A DNA stretch of 64,000 nt from Isoetes taiwanensis (GCA_021234155.1 JAJEKV010000030.1:8972390-9036389); one strand, 5' to 3'. Positions 23,492-35,035 are shown, counted from the stretch's first letter. Made by a program: numbers and translations. The notes: a model not told the origin generated them from the sequence alone.

Positions 23492-24770
23492 CTGCTTCAT
23501 CTCATGTTGCACTTTCTCTATCACATAATTAAAATCTCCCATCTTGAAGTCTGAATTTTTAAGTCTTCGTCCTCGTCCAATTGGCTTCTTGACATTCAAT
23601 GCAATATATTTGTCTTTCACTTGTACACATAAAACTCCTCGCTCATCATATGTTAGAAAGCTTTCATTGGTTCCAATCTTCACCAATTTGCGCCATCTAG
23701 CAAATGCGTCATGTCTCTGAAAGCAATTTACCCATCGTCAACATATAATTGCTCAATTTCTGCTTGCATCACCTTCCTCGCTATATTGTATTCAGGAATA
23801 CATATATGCTCATCTTGCGACATCTGAATTAAATGATTGAGCTTAGAAAGCAAGGGTTGCAATGCAAATAATGTAAACAATGTTTCGCCATCTGTCAATA
23901 GACCATAAAGTTCATTTGCTTTAACCACAACATTTGCATCATCGTCCAAAGTGAAGTCCTCCACAACACCTAGCAAAGAAGCATACTCTTCACAAAGTCT
24001 TCGCACAGGTCTGTACATAGAAATCCATCTAGTAGCAGCATCCTTCAATATTTTCTTTCCACCCGTCACACCCTCTGCAAAAGCTTGGAAGGCTTGAAAT
24101 CTTTGTGGACTCTTACAAAAGAATTTGTATGCAGTTCTTACCAATAATTCAACCTTGCCCACTTGAGGAAAAACAGAAATAATTTTGTATGCCAAGTTGG
24201 TGCGATGGCTCATACAATGAATCACCTGTAAATAAGGGACAAGAACAGTCTGAATTCTCACTCCTAAACCGGTCCTCTTCCCTTGCATTACAGATGCACC
24301 ATCAGCTCCAAAACAAACCAACTTATTAGCACACTCAATCTCGTTCATGCCAGCAACATTAGATACATGTTCCAAGATAATATTAAATAATGTCTCAGCT
24401 GTGGAACTCATACCCAATTTGACAATACCAAGGAAATGTGATTTGCGTTGATAATTAACCACATTGTACAAATGCATGGCTGCCCAATTTGTATTATCCA
24501 CGGCAGTTACTTCATCCAAAGATAATGACAAAAAATCAGATGTTTGAAGAATTGAACGAAGCTGACCTTTTAAAGTTTGATTCATGAACTCCGCAAACTC
24601 CCATCCTGAAGGAATTGACCAATGATACAAAGGGCAAGCGGGTAACTCGTTAGAAAGAAAGAGCTCTCTGATTTCAGAATACTGTGTCATAGGTCTGCCA
24701 TTTTTAAGTAAGAAGAAAATAGCTTTCATTTGAATACACTTTGCTTTATACTCTTTGCTATCTTGTTCTG

Positions 24771-24784
24771 AGAATAAAACATGA
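24771..24784. repeat. Target-site duplication, left copy
   Basis: AGAATAAAACATGA, identical to 25812-25825 on the other side of the retroposon; the base before and the base after differ. Confidence 0.93.
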
Positions 24785-25780
24785 GTGCTAGGGCTCTGTG
24801 GGCAATATGTAAGCTTGTCCTTTGAGTTTTGGAGAACCGATATTTATACTTCAGTTGTGTGAGTGTTTAAGCTTTGTTCTGTTTCTGTTGCACTCAATGC
24901 AACATGAAGGCCGACTGCACCCATTGCAGTTTCAGGTTCATATTAGGCAACTCTTCAGCTGTTTTGTATGATATGGAAACTGGTGCCAAGGCTTATGGTT
25001 TGCTTGTTAAGTATTGCCTACAGGCCAAACAGACACAGCAGTAAGGTTATGCCTTCAGAACGTGAAGTGGGTATAATGGTGTGGCCTGAAGTAGGTTTCT
25101 TGGACTGCAAGAATAGGCACAGCCCCTTGAGCTGCAGATCTAGTGGGCAGTGTTTGTACATTGGTGGTTTGATGGAAGCATTTAGGCAGCACCATGTGTC
25201 ATCTTTTACACTGGAATGCATATCTAAATCTCCTAGTGTCATCCTTCCCCTTTCCCAGCAAGGGGGGGCTGGGATCTATGGGTGAGAACAAGAATGGACA
25301 ATGCAGGTAAGGAAGGGATCTAACGTGAAAGCTTTGGGCGGGAGACCATAGCTTTCTTATTCTTCCGAAAGCACCATGTAGGTAGTTGTGGCCTATGTTG
25401 GTTGATGGAGGGGCAACATGGAGAGCGATTTGACCACCCTCTATAGGGGTAGGCTTGCAGGGTGTATTGCATAGTTGGAAGACAGAGTTCTCTCTTATAG
25501 TACAGAAATGCAGATGGTATCCCAAGCCAAGTTAACGCGAGGAATGATGATTGCTCCCATACGACCTCCAACTACTAGCATCTTTCGGTGGTGGAGCTAC
25601 AGATGGACACAGTTACAGTTATTAGAGGGATCTCGAGCCGTATCATTGGAAAAGAAGGTTGTAATCTTTAGACCTCAATCTTGGAGTAAAATGGTGATGT
25701 GATAATTCTGCCTATCAGGCCTATTGTGGAGCCTATGTATTTACTTATTATTATCAATAAAAATATAAATATCTTGCCTT

Positions 25781-25811
<31 letters not shown>
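24785..25811 (+). mobile_element. Polyadenylated retroposon inserted in the hAT gene
   Basis: A 1,027-base segment ends in a run of about 30 A (25781-25811). Its polyadenylation signal AATAAA lies about 20 to 25 bases upstream of the tail, near 25757. It is flanked by an exact 14-base duplication, AGAATAAAACATGA, at 24771-24784 and 25812-25825. This is the signature of LINE-type target-primed insertion. The body has no long conserved frame, and I see no reverse transcriptase, so it is a 5'-truncated LINE end, a SINE-like element or a retrocopied transcript. It lies antisense to the host hAT gene. One duplication copy plus flanks restores the hAT frame exactly, which fixes the borders to the base. 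Confidence 0.93.
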
Positions 25812-25814
<3 letters not shown>

Positions 25815-25825
25815 ATAAAACATGA
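25812..25825. repeat. Target-site duplication, right copy
   Basis: AGAATAAAACATGA directly after the A tail. One copy is part of the original hAT coding sequence. Confidence 0.93.
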
Positions 25826-26373
25826 AGACGTGACGTCTTATCATCTACCTCTTTTGCCAACATTCTGTGCCTGTCATATTTTTTCAAATGTTTTTGATGT
25901 TTGTTTCCATCAGCAAATATTATCTCCTCATAACTCTTACCATTCTCATCACGTTTGATGACCTTCTGCTTCCCATAGTGTTTGCAAATATTATCGTACT
26001 TGCATTGAAATACCTGATCTCTGCCATAATGCCATGTGCATACCTTGCACCTAACCCATTCTGAGCCATCTATTACTATGGGCTCCACATCAGGAAACTC
26101 AGCAAGCCATTCTTTTTTAAAAGCACGCCCAATTACATACTGACTTTTTCTTTTCTTCCTCTTCTTCGAGTTGGAATCACCTCCTTCATTGTCCCGTGCT
26201 GAGGATATATTCTGTTGGGAAACATTATGAACTTCGCTATTCGAAGAAGGAAGAACGCCACGTCCAGGGTCTATATAAGTGCTTTCTTGAATATCATGCC
26301 CACTTGAAGAGGATGCAAGATTATCTTGCATGCTCCTTGATAGGTATTTTTGGAGACTAATTTGCCGCTTCAT

Positions 26374-26784
26374 CTGAACAGTAAATAAAGCCAAAGTGCA
26401 CTATTTGATTAGTGTTCCAATGAGAAAGTTGCATGGGTTTCTGTAGAAGAATGTACCTTGAGTAGATTGTCTTTTTTTTTCAAGAGATGTCAAGCTTTTC
26501 TCACTTAAAATGGCATCTGCAATACAAAACCACGAAAAGCAACATTATTACATGCCATAATATACCATGAAAAATATCATTGCATGATGACATAACTTCA
26601 ATTTTTTAAACTATTTAAAATTTTAAATTTAAATATTGAATATTTCCAACCATTGTGCTTCATTTTGAACCTTGTTAAAAGTAAATGGTTTATGTAGACA
26701 AAAGTTTCACTTTGTTATTGCCTACGAGATATTGCCTACAGTTATTGTTATTGCACCAAGGGTATTGCCTAAGCTTAGTTACTA
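26374..26784. other. 5' flank of the hAT gene
   Basis: AT-rich, no further coding exon recognised. Three ATTGCC words near 26718, 26733 and 26763 are the only repetition. The element end probably lies here, but no terminal inverted repeat could be paired with the other side. Confidence 0.4.
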
Positions 26785-26946
26785 ATGCCACGGTTCTATT
26801 GCGACAGCAATAGAACCGACATTCCTTGGATGGGGACGTCCCTTTGTCACTCCTATTTATTCAGCCTCTCTTCATTGTTCTATCATCGGCGTTCTCTTGA
26901 GCTAGATTTCTCCTTCTTCTCTATCCTATCAGTTTCGCTACCCTAT
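26785..26946. repeat. Dispersed repeat with CGGTTCTATTG hairpin, copy 1
   Basis: About 160 bases recur at 32949-33108 with few differences (for example TCATCGGCGTTCTCTTGAGC in both). The unit opens with a perfect hairpin: CGGTTCTATTGC, four bases, then its reverse complement. The two copies are about 6.2 kb apart in the same orientation, so they could be ends of one element, but no coding frame between them supports this. Confidence 0.85.
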
Positions 26947-27779
26947 TCCTATTCTATTTTGTTTCTTTCAGCTTCTTCCTATCGTGTCTACCTATTCTAT
27001 TCTGTTGAGCATCTAATCTATTGTTACAATCCACGGCCAAGGCGCCTAAGGCGGATTAAGAAGTAGGCATTCACGCTTATTGAGTACGGGTAGTTCTCAC
27101 CCTTTTGGATTTGGCTTTGGGTCGGTGGTCTTTGGCGGCTATGGACTATAGTTTGCGAAACTAGTCTCGATTTTGTTTGCCAAGGTTCGATGGTATTTGT
27201 TCTTCAACATTATGGGGCGATTTTTTTCTAGATAAGTTACTATTCTCTTCTATGTCTTTGTGGCACGGATTTTTCAAACGATTTGGGGCTTTAGTTTCAG
27301 AGTAGCTTCATTTTTTCTTGGTTGTGGCCATTCCGTTCTTTGCCTGAAACCCTTTTTTGCCTATTTCTTTCTGCCTTGACCCAGCCTACCTCATGGGTTT
27401 TGCGTGATTGAAAGCGATTGATAGCAAAACCCTTTGTTCTATATGCCCGTTTCTTGCAAAGCAACCAAGTCCTTTGATTTTCGGTAGGTATTCTTTGGCT
27501 TGGGTTGATTCCACCCTTTGTTGTTTGTCTGTGGCTGTCTTCAGATCAGAGCCTATGCCACTATTCGTTTAAGAACGCATGCATCAGATGGTTTCAGAAT
27601 AACAGGGTTCCGGCCTCATAGTAGCTTCCTTCGGTTCGTTCGGCGGCCGAGATGCGCTTTCGCTCTAACCGATTTCGTGGCTACTGCGGATCCCCATCAG
27701 CTAATCCGGGACTGTAACAGGGGGCTTCTGCACTTCCAGATTCGATTCTAAATAATTAGTTGTTTTTTATTTTGTGTAA

Positions 27780-27852
27780 TGTTTGTTAGCGCGTTGGTAG
27801 AGTTGTATAGCTTTTGCTTTATGGTTTCAGGTTCGATGCCTTCTTCTTCATG
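27780..27852 (+). other. tRNA-like sequence with A and B boxes
   Basis: TAGCGCGTTGG at 27787-27797 resembles a Pol III A box, and GGTTCGATGCC at 27830-27840 matches the B-box consensus GGTTCGANNCC. Their 43-base spacing fits tRNA geometry. The acceptor and T stems do not pair well, so this is not a functional tRNA gene. It may be a tRNA pseudogene or the head of a SINE. No tail or duplication was found. Confidence 0.45.
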
Positions 27853-28120
27853 TGCATTTTTGTGGTTGCATTGAATTAAATATATGGTTTTGCACGTTTT
27901 TTACTCTCAAGGCTTAAATACTAGTTTGCTCTAATGGGCAAGCATGCCCCCTCATAATGACCCATGTCTTTTTGCGTTTATCATGTGCATTTTTCGTGGT
28001 TGCATTGAATTAAACATATGGTTTTGCACGTTTTACTCTCTAAGGCTTAAATACTAGTCTGCTAAGTTGTTGGTAAATGGGCAAGCACGCCCCCTCATAA
28101 TGACCCATGTCTTATATACG
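27849..28120. repeat. Tandem duplication, about 133-base unit
   Basis: CATGTGCATTTTTGTGGTTG at 27849 recurs at 27982 with the following 130 bases, including GGGCAAGCATGCCCCCTCAT. A partial third copy (CACGCCCCTCGTAATGGCGC) begins near 28202. Copies differ by small indels. Confidence 0.8.
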
Positions 28121-31034
28121 TTTATGAGGGCCTTTCGTATCCATTTTTTATTGCACGCATTTCGAGTATTTTCTCCCCTTTGAATACATTTGCTCTAAAT
28201 TTCACGCCCCTCGTAATGGCGCATGTCTTATATGATAATAAAAGCCTTTCATAATTCTTCATAGGCATTTTTGTCTCATGCACGTTTGGGCTCTTGATTC
28301 TTTACATGTGGGTTGCTGTTAACAATAGAGGCCCTTCATATGCATTTTTGTGCACAACTCTTCACATGCATTTTTGTTTATTTTTTGTTTTTTCGTATGC
28401 CGGCGACTATTATTATTTTTCTTTTTATTAATTAAATTGTTCTGGTTGGAATATTTTTTGATATTGCATAATGTATCCACCATAAATCCCTCATCTTGAG
28501 TTGTGAAGTATTTGCATCGTGCGATGTCAGTCCCTCGTTGAATTTTTGAAGTATTTGCATTTGTGCAACCGCGGTCTTGGAGACGCATCTATGGTTTGTT
28601 TTGCTTAGGCATTGTTTTCTCTATGGTAAGTTTGCTCTTCACACGTGTATTTGCACCATATATTTTGTTCTTTGGATGAACCTCTACTTTGCGATGTTTG
28701 ATGGTTGGTGTCTGGACGGCTACTTCGCTATTTCATAAATTTCTCTTTGCATTCTCTATGGTAGTTCGATCGTTACGCTTTGAATGCTGTGCATCATAAA
28801 TTTCAATCTTCAACACAAGCATCTGTTTTGATCCATTTATACATACTTTCGGCTTGGGTGCCTCGTTAATTGTATTCCTTTTTACCACACTTCGATTTTT
28901 CATGTCTATAATTTGAATCCGATCTTTGCTTTTGCCTCTATATTAAGGTTAGGTTCTCATGCGTGAGATCTTTGTCTAGGAGTATTATTTTTTGCATGGA
29001 GAGCCCGAGTTTTTTAGGAACATTCCTATTCTATTCTTTAGACTTGCATGTTATTAGTTGGTTTGGACTTGCACGTTTTCAACTTGTTTGTGATTCATTC
29101 CATTAGATATTACATCGAGCAGGGAGGTTACGCTCTAGTTTAGCACATGTATGACATCGACATATTTATTTCATTTGCATATTGATTTTCGTTTGCAATT
29201 ACAGTTTTACCATTTATTGCCTCTTCTAGCTATATATGGTTCGGTTTGGTCATATCGGTTTCATGATGGGTGATCCATTCTCTCTATTCTCGCATGCTTG
29301 TATTTTTTCATTTGATTTCCTAACGCATGGGCTTGTATTAGTTCATTTGTCTCATAACAAATGGAGACATATGCCTAGAGATCCTCGGTGACACAATCCG
29401 CATGGGCAAGAGTTTCTAGGAGGTATTTTTAACATTTTCATTATTTATTGTCGCATTTTTAGGTTTTGAAGGCCCTAGAGTTTTTCCATTTGCGGGCTAT
29501 GATGTCGATATTTATTCCTTAATATTTCAATTTTGACATATGTTTGTTCTTAGGGTTATTTTTCCCTCTTGTAATCCTAGTACTTACGTTATTTCATTTA
29601 TTGTAGGACTTCCACTGTTTTCCATTATCTCTAATTTTTTCTTGTTTCATACCTACTCCACGGCTCTGGCATGCACAGATTTTACACACATCACTGTTAT
29701 TTTGGTCGATTACTTGCATTTCTTTATCTTTATGGGTGTTAGTTCGTTCATAGACCCATTTAGTCCACTCTTAGACCTTATATTTGTATTGTAATGATGT
29801 TCCTTGATGTTCCACATGGTACATGAGGTTATATTACATAGTTTTCCCTTGGTTGCGCCTCTTCCATTTGTTTTACTTAGTTCTTGTTTCTCCCTCCTTT
29901 ATCCCATTTGCCACTTGCTTCGTGTTGATCCTCCGTTTAGTCAGCTCAGTCCCGCCCTTCGCGTCACCTTTCGACCTTTCCTTTTTTACTCTAAGGATCT
30001 TTGAATGTCTTGGTTCCAATTGCATTGCATTCTTGTCCTTGTCTAGTTACCTTTTTTCTTCTTGCTCCATGTCGGTCCCCTTAACCCACTTGGTTGCATT
30101 GTTTTAGTTGCTCCGTTTAATCTAGTCATTTGCATCACTTTGGTACCATTCGTCCTTTCTTTGATTGTTCCTATTTTAGGTCCTTTGGATGTCTTTTCTC
30201 CAGTCGCTTCATATTCTTATCAAGTTGTTTGGTTACATCAGTCCATCCTTCTCTAATGCTTACCCCTTATGCCTTTAGTCCTACTACCCCCCACGATCTA
30301 TTAATCTCGTTTTGGTTCATTTCTCACGGTTAGCTCCTTTCCTTTATTTGATCTCATCGGATCTCTTGTTTCACTCTAAATATCATATTTCTTGACAATG
30401 CTATTGGTCTTGGGATAATCTTTTGTAGGTACGATTCCTATGCATTATTTGACATTGGGATAATCAGTTTTATTGTTATCGTATCCAGTCTGCCCCCCAC
30501 CTGTTATTCATATCTTAGTTGTACTCTTTCTTGTCGTGTTTAGTTTGTTGTAGTACTCGTTGTAGCCCATATGCATTTTGTTATTGTCATGCTTCATTGA
30601 TCTTGTCTAGTTTCACTCTGACATATATCTTGCCATTGTTTATATTTATGATGTACTTGCACATTTCTTGGTTGTGTAACTGCATCTGGTTTGATTTGTT
30701 CTAGCTATATCCCTTCCCTCCACAAAGGTGTCTCTACGTGGCTTCTTTTTTCTCTAACGTCAATTTTTTATGCATTCGCATGGGTTCATCTATTTAGTGC
30801 ATCTGATCCTTTGGTTCATAAGGTTAGTGTAGATAAAGAATCATCTTGCATGTTGCATCTTTGCTAGTTTCCCTTTGATGCTTTCTTTCTCGTTGTGAAG
30901 CTTTTTATACATAGTTCTTCTCCACCATTGTTTTTCCCAAAGTTTTGAGTTGTCTCTACTTGTCATAGTTTATTTTATCTATCTTTTTGGCATTGGAGAT
31001 GCTATGGGTGTTGTTTTTAAGTTTGTGACCTTTG

Positions 31035-31036
<2 letters not shown>
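28121..31036. other. Pyrimidine-rich region without genes
   Basis: The plus strand is rich in T and C. The many short hydrophobic frames (29540-30704) follow from that composition and show no domain. No RNA gene or element end was identified. Confidence 0.5.

Positions 31037-31072
<36 letters not shown>
31037..31072 (-). mobile_element. Poly(T) tract, likely tail of a minus-strand retroposon
   Basis: Thirty-six T in a row. On the minus strand this is an A tail preceded, about 30 bases upstream, by AATAAA (31101-31106 complement). The 3' end resembles that of the 24785-25811 insertion in having AATAAAA and a TAAATAT word before CTTCAA. The 5' border and target duplication were not found. Confidence 0.5.
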
Positions 31073-31150
31073 CCAAGTTGAAGACACATATTTAGGTCAT
31101 CTTTTATTCTCATCGAGCCATTCATTTATAGAGTCACCTATCCGGGGCGG

Positions 31151-31179
31151 TATATGCCTATCATAGGACCCATCCTAGG
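31151..31179. repeat. 29-base exact repeat, copy 1
   Basis: The sequence TATATGCCTATCATAGGACC, continuing for nine more bases to CCTAGG, is found exactly at 32919-32947 and 33861-33889 as well. All three are in plus orientation and preceded by CGG-rich words. Confidence 0.95.
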
Positions 31180-32918
31180 GCAGCTTGTACTACATGGCTT
31201 TTTGTTGTACTTTAGGCTTTGTACATGTGCGTATCGGTTTTAGCTAATGCATTACCGCTTCTCTAATCCTTTTTAGCATTATCACTCATTTGTTTCATTT
31301 GATCTTTGTTCCATGTATAGGATATCATATATATTGTTCGTGGTTTTGTTGTTCTAATCATCATTACCTTTTGTATGGACATGTGATATTACCTCTAGCA
31401 TTTCGCCAATAGCTTTTTCGTCGATTGCCGGTTGTGCAACTATTCCAATTGGCCATATGGGCTCTAGTTTTGTTCTTTTGCTTGGTAAGTTCTTGTTCAT
31501 GACATTGTTTCATTAACCCATTGTCCCTATGGCATTTTTCCTTATACTTTCATAAGTTCTTTTGATCCTTTTTGCATGCCACATTTAGTCTTTTGCTTGG
31601 ATTAACTTTTTGCTTCGCATAGACATTGTCCCCTTTGTGCCATTTACTCGTGGTTGTCCTTTTTTATGTCGTTGTTTTATTTGTTTTCACTTTCGGGTCT
31701 TTCGCTTAACTTTTCTATGCTTCTAAGCATGCGAGTTGTGCACCTTTGCCAAGTCGCGCTAAAATTTTTATGCTTAGTCCGGTTTATCACCGGTTGTCTT
31801 TTTACTCTAGGTTACGTTTCTTTTCTTGATATCATCATTCCGGTTATTCGTATTCCACTGGACATGTTTTTGGCTATTCTAATCCATCCATGTGCCATTG
31901 CTTCATGTGCTTTTTTCCCTCATACGCTCATCCTTTTTCCAGTATTTTCCCTTCTTTATCTCCATTTGTTCCAGTCTATCAGTCGATTTTTTTATTTCTA
32001 GGTGTTTCATATAGGGTCACTTGGGTCACGTGGGTGTTTGTTTCTATGTCTTTCGCATTGATCCTTTGTTATCTCTATTTGTGAATTCACTCCACTTGTT
32101 CCATGTGTCCCATCGGCTTCATTTGTGCATTCTATTTTGTTGCAGTGACCTTTGTAGACTCGTTCCTCCCTTTCTTTATTCCACATTTTTAATCGCTTTT
32201 ATTAGATTCTATATGCTTCATTATGGATTTGGTGCGCTCCATTTGCTATACACTCCTCATTATCTCGGTAGCTCCATTTGATATCATTTCTCTATTTGGT
32301 TGTTTTCTTTAGCTTATTGTTCTGTTTAGCTCTAGTAACATTATTACTATATTAGTCACATTGGTTCCTTCTTTGGTTTCTTTGTCTTCTTGCTTCTTTT
32401 CTATTGCTAGTTAGGATAGTTTGCTTTTATAGTATCTTTGTTACTGTAGTATTTATTGGGCATTAGTCATTTGAGATCGTTACTTTGATGTTGACATCAT
32501 GTTAGGTGGCTCTGTCTGCTTTGTTGTCCCATAGTTTCCTTCCCTCATCTCTTCTTTTGTACTATTCCATTGTCTTCTTCATTCTTATGTTCCGTTTCTA
32601 TCTCTCATAGCATTCCTCCATCGTGTTCTCCTTCATTTTTCATTCCATTGTTTGTATTCGACTTTTACTTGCTCTTTACGCTTCTTCATTGTTCCTTTGT
32701 CTCTGTCTTCTCTTTATCCCCTTTTTCCTCCATTTTTCTTAGTTTCCTCTTCCTTCGTTTTACTTTGATAGCCGTCGGCCTTATCTATGCATTCTTTTCG
32801 GTGACCTTGTAGACTTCGTTCTCCTTTTTTTTTTTATACTATTTTTCTCTTTAGCTTCTCTTCCTTTTCGGTTTCCTTCTTTGAGTAGTTTTGAGTTTGT
32901 TCCTCTTCTATCGGCCGT
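31180..32918. other. Pyrimidine-rich region without genes
   Basis: This continues the T/C-rich DNA; frames at 31654-32812 are hydrophobic by composition only. Nothing else is supported. Confidence 0.5.
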
Positions 32919-32947
32919 TATATGCCTATCATAGGACCCATCCTAGG
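32919..32947. repeat. 29-base exact repeat, copy 2
   Basis: Second copy. It runs directly into the hairpin repeat that starts at 32949, and the shared identity with copy 3 extends three more bases (AAT). Confidence 0.95.
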
Positions 32948-32948
32948 A

Positions 32949-33108
32949 ATGCCCGCGGTTCTATTGCGGCGACAATAGAACCGACATTCCTGGATGGGGG
33001 CGCCCCTTTGTCACTCCCTATTTATTGACCTCTCTTCATTTGTTCTATCATCGGCGTTCTCTTGAGCTAGATTTCTCCTTCTTCTCTATCCTATCAGTTT
33101 CCCTCACC
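32949..33108. repeat. Dispersed repeat with CGGTTCTATTG hairpin, copy 2
   Basis: This matches 26785-26946. Here the hairpin is nested: AGGAATG, then CGGTTCTATTG, then the reverse complements CAATAGAACCG and CATTCCT. Confidence 0.85.
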
Positions 33109-33188
33109 CTCCCTCCCTTGATAGTTTTTTCATTTGATCGTGTTCGTTATTTCCTTTTCTATGTTCTTTAAATTTGCATTCTTTATTT

Positions 33189-33480
33189 CCTCAGCGTGGC
33201 TTTGTAGCCTCTGAGGCATACTAATTGGTTTAATCTTTCTCGGCATGGCATTAGTATTTTATTTATTCATTCATGTTTTCTCTCGGTGTGGCGTTGTAGC
33301 CTCTGAGTCAATATTTATTATTCACGTTTTCTCTCCATATTTATTGTTTTTTCTCGGCGTGGCGCTGTAGCCTCCGAGGCAGCACTAATCGGTTGTTTTT
33401 TCCCGCGATGGTCATTCCGCGGACGGCTCCCGATTGGTCGGCTGTTGTTTCTTTCTCGGCGTGGCCCTGGAGCCTCCGAG
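33189..33480. repeat. Four spaced copies of a CTCGGCGTGGC...GCCTCCGAG hairpin motif
   Basis: Copies begin near 33191, 33279, 33353 and 33454, spaced 75 to 100 bases apart. Each is a small imperfect palindrome (CTCGG with CCGAG, GGC with GCC). The flanks between copies are not similar. No gene is evident. Confidence 0.75.
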
Positions 33481-33860
33481 TCTTCTTGCCTATGGCATCT
33501 AACTCATTGACGGGTTATGTTTCTTTCAGCCTTGATTCTGCAGGATTGTTTAAGGTCTTGTGGTTGCCATGGTGCGTGGGGTCGTGCTTCAACTATTTGC
33601 TTGGGTTTCCTCAAAAACCTAAGGCATGGTTCTTCTTCCTGATGAGGAGCAGTCACCGTGTCTTCTCACCTTTGCATTGACCAAGTGGCGGATAAGACCA
33701 TTTTTTATGTTGTATTCTTCAGTTTCATCATGCTCTCGATGATTGTCTAGTTCGGAGCATTTAAAGTTCATATTTCCAAATTTATCTATCCCTAGTGAGG
33801 GATCCATTTGTACTCAATGTTTTACAAAGCTCAATGAGAACACCACTTCACTTCGGCCAG

Positions 33861-33889
33861 TATATGCCTATCATAGGACCCATCCTAGG
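33861..33889. repeat. 29-base exact repeat, copy 3
   Basis: Third copy. With copy 2 it brackets 33-kb DNA in direct orientation, which may mark a deleted or non-autonomous element. Confidence 0.95.
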
Positions 33890-34231
33890 AATATATATTT
33901 GAGACAATATTGTGATCAAACGTTTTGGTACTTTAGCCAAAGTTAGAAAAATTGATCCAAGAATTATAATTTGTTAATTGCAATTGCATAGATGTCATAA
34001 CATCGATTGTAAAAAGATTATAGAGCAATGTCACATAAATGCATACATGGCATTGGAACAAATAAAAAAGTAGTGCTTATGTCATTGCATATGCAGCACA
34101 CCATTCACACATGCTAAAACTACAGCAGCAGCGCTAAATGTATTTTGAACAATGGTTTACTATCATTAAAGACATGTTTTACTATTAGTATTGATTAGTT
34201 TTTGTATCAATATTGTTAAGGAGAACCCTTG
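33890..34231. other. Gene-free spacer
   Basis: AT-rich, nothing recognised. Confidence 0.4.
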
Positions 34232-35035
34232 ATGATTTTAGCCGCTTGAAATGGTACCTGCAGCTCGAAATCATGACAAGCAACATCATTGCATGAAATC
34301 GGAAAGACAACTATAGAGTTTTAAAGAAAACTCCATGTGAAAATAAAAAGACATTGAAATTGAATGAAATACTTACATGCTTAATTGCAGATGTTGCTAG
34401 CATCTGCGATTTCCTTCAAGCTGTTGGCAAGCAATCTGCATAAAAACGAAGTTATGAAACTTAGACTTGGCTAGAATAACTATGCCAGAGTAAGGTCCAA
34501 CAGATGTCAACCTTGTCACATAAAACTTAAATGTTAAGATCTGGATTTTCTAGTATACAACAAATGCCACTCCAAATTTATGGAAATTGAATCAAGGTCC
34601 ACATTATCCAGATTAGGAGAGTACAAAAAATAGTTTTATGGTATTCAATAGCTTAAAAAACATGCAATTGATATCTATGACAGTTTCAAATATTTTTCAA
34701 CACGGAAAACATTAATGCTATGAGCAAACCCAAAACCTGTTAAAGTTCTATCTTCAGACTAAAATTCTGGCTGCTGCTACCTGCACCAGAAGAAAAATCA
34801 ATTGCAGGACAACATTTTAAAACTCCACTACTTGGGTTTCCTACTATGACCTACTACATACAGCACTGCCTATTTGTGCACACCTATTATCACTGCCAGC
34901 ACATTCTCTGATCCTGACAACATAAACAGCTGACAAACCTAGTGCGACTTACCTTCATTTTGTACTTCATTCGTTCTTCAAACTCTTTAACTAGGTATTC
35001 CACTTCCCTAGCTGACACAGCTTCTAGGATGTGCC
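34232..35035 (-). other. Candidate exons of an unrecognised minus-strand gene
   Basis: The best exon is 34953-35035, with acceptor TTTTCACAG and donor AAG|GTAAGT. It is open in one frame as HILEAVSAREVEYLVKEFEE followed by RMKYKMK, a helical, charged peptide. A second piece at about 34380-34433 has acceptor TATGCAG and donor CAT|GTAAGT and can read LLANSLKEIADASNICN before a stop. A third at about 34205-34252 follows CTGCAG. These borders are good, but the phases do not link all three without unseen exons. I do not recognise the protein. A leader-like sequence with CTAACCCTAAGC lies at about 36045-36060 on the same strand. Confidence 0.35.

Larger units (their letters stand above)
22719..26373 (-). 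pseudogene. hAT-superfamily transposase gene, interrupted
   Basis: The gene reads from an ATG at 26373 (just after a TTTACTGTTCAG acceptor-like sequence) to a stop at 22719. The N-terminal part holds a basic patch (KKRKKRKSQYV) and a BED-like zinc finger (CKVCTWHYGRD...H). The catalytic core has LSLDEVTAVDN and later VCFGADGASVMQGKRTGLG. The C-terminal dimerisation domain includes VQDERCFSTLTFVKNKLRNR. These are hAT hallmarks, closest in style to the ZNF862-like branch. Breaks: a retroposon at 24785-25811; a TAA plus frame change near 23713-23730, where an extra 11 or so bases separate YVDDG from QRHDAF. A clean intron lies at 23421-23491 (CAG|GTGAGT ... TATATAG|GTT). Skipping the retroposon, the frame runs VLFSEQDSKEY with no loss, so the insertion hit an open gene. 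The copy is now non-functional. Confidence 0.93.

Noticed and set aside
27780-27852. Functional tRNA gene
   Set aside because: A and B boxes are present, but the acceptor and T stems do not pair.
29540-32812. Many hydrophobic, membrane-like short proteins
   Set aside because: They follow from T/C-rich composition, have no domains and appear in more than one frame.
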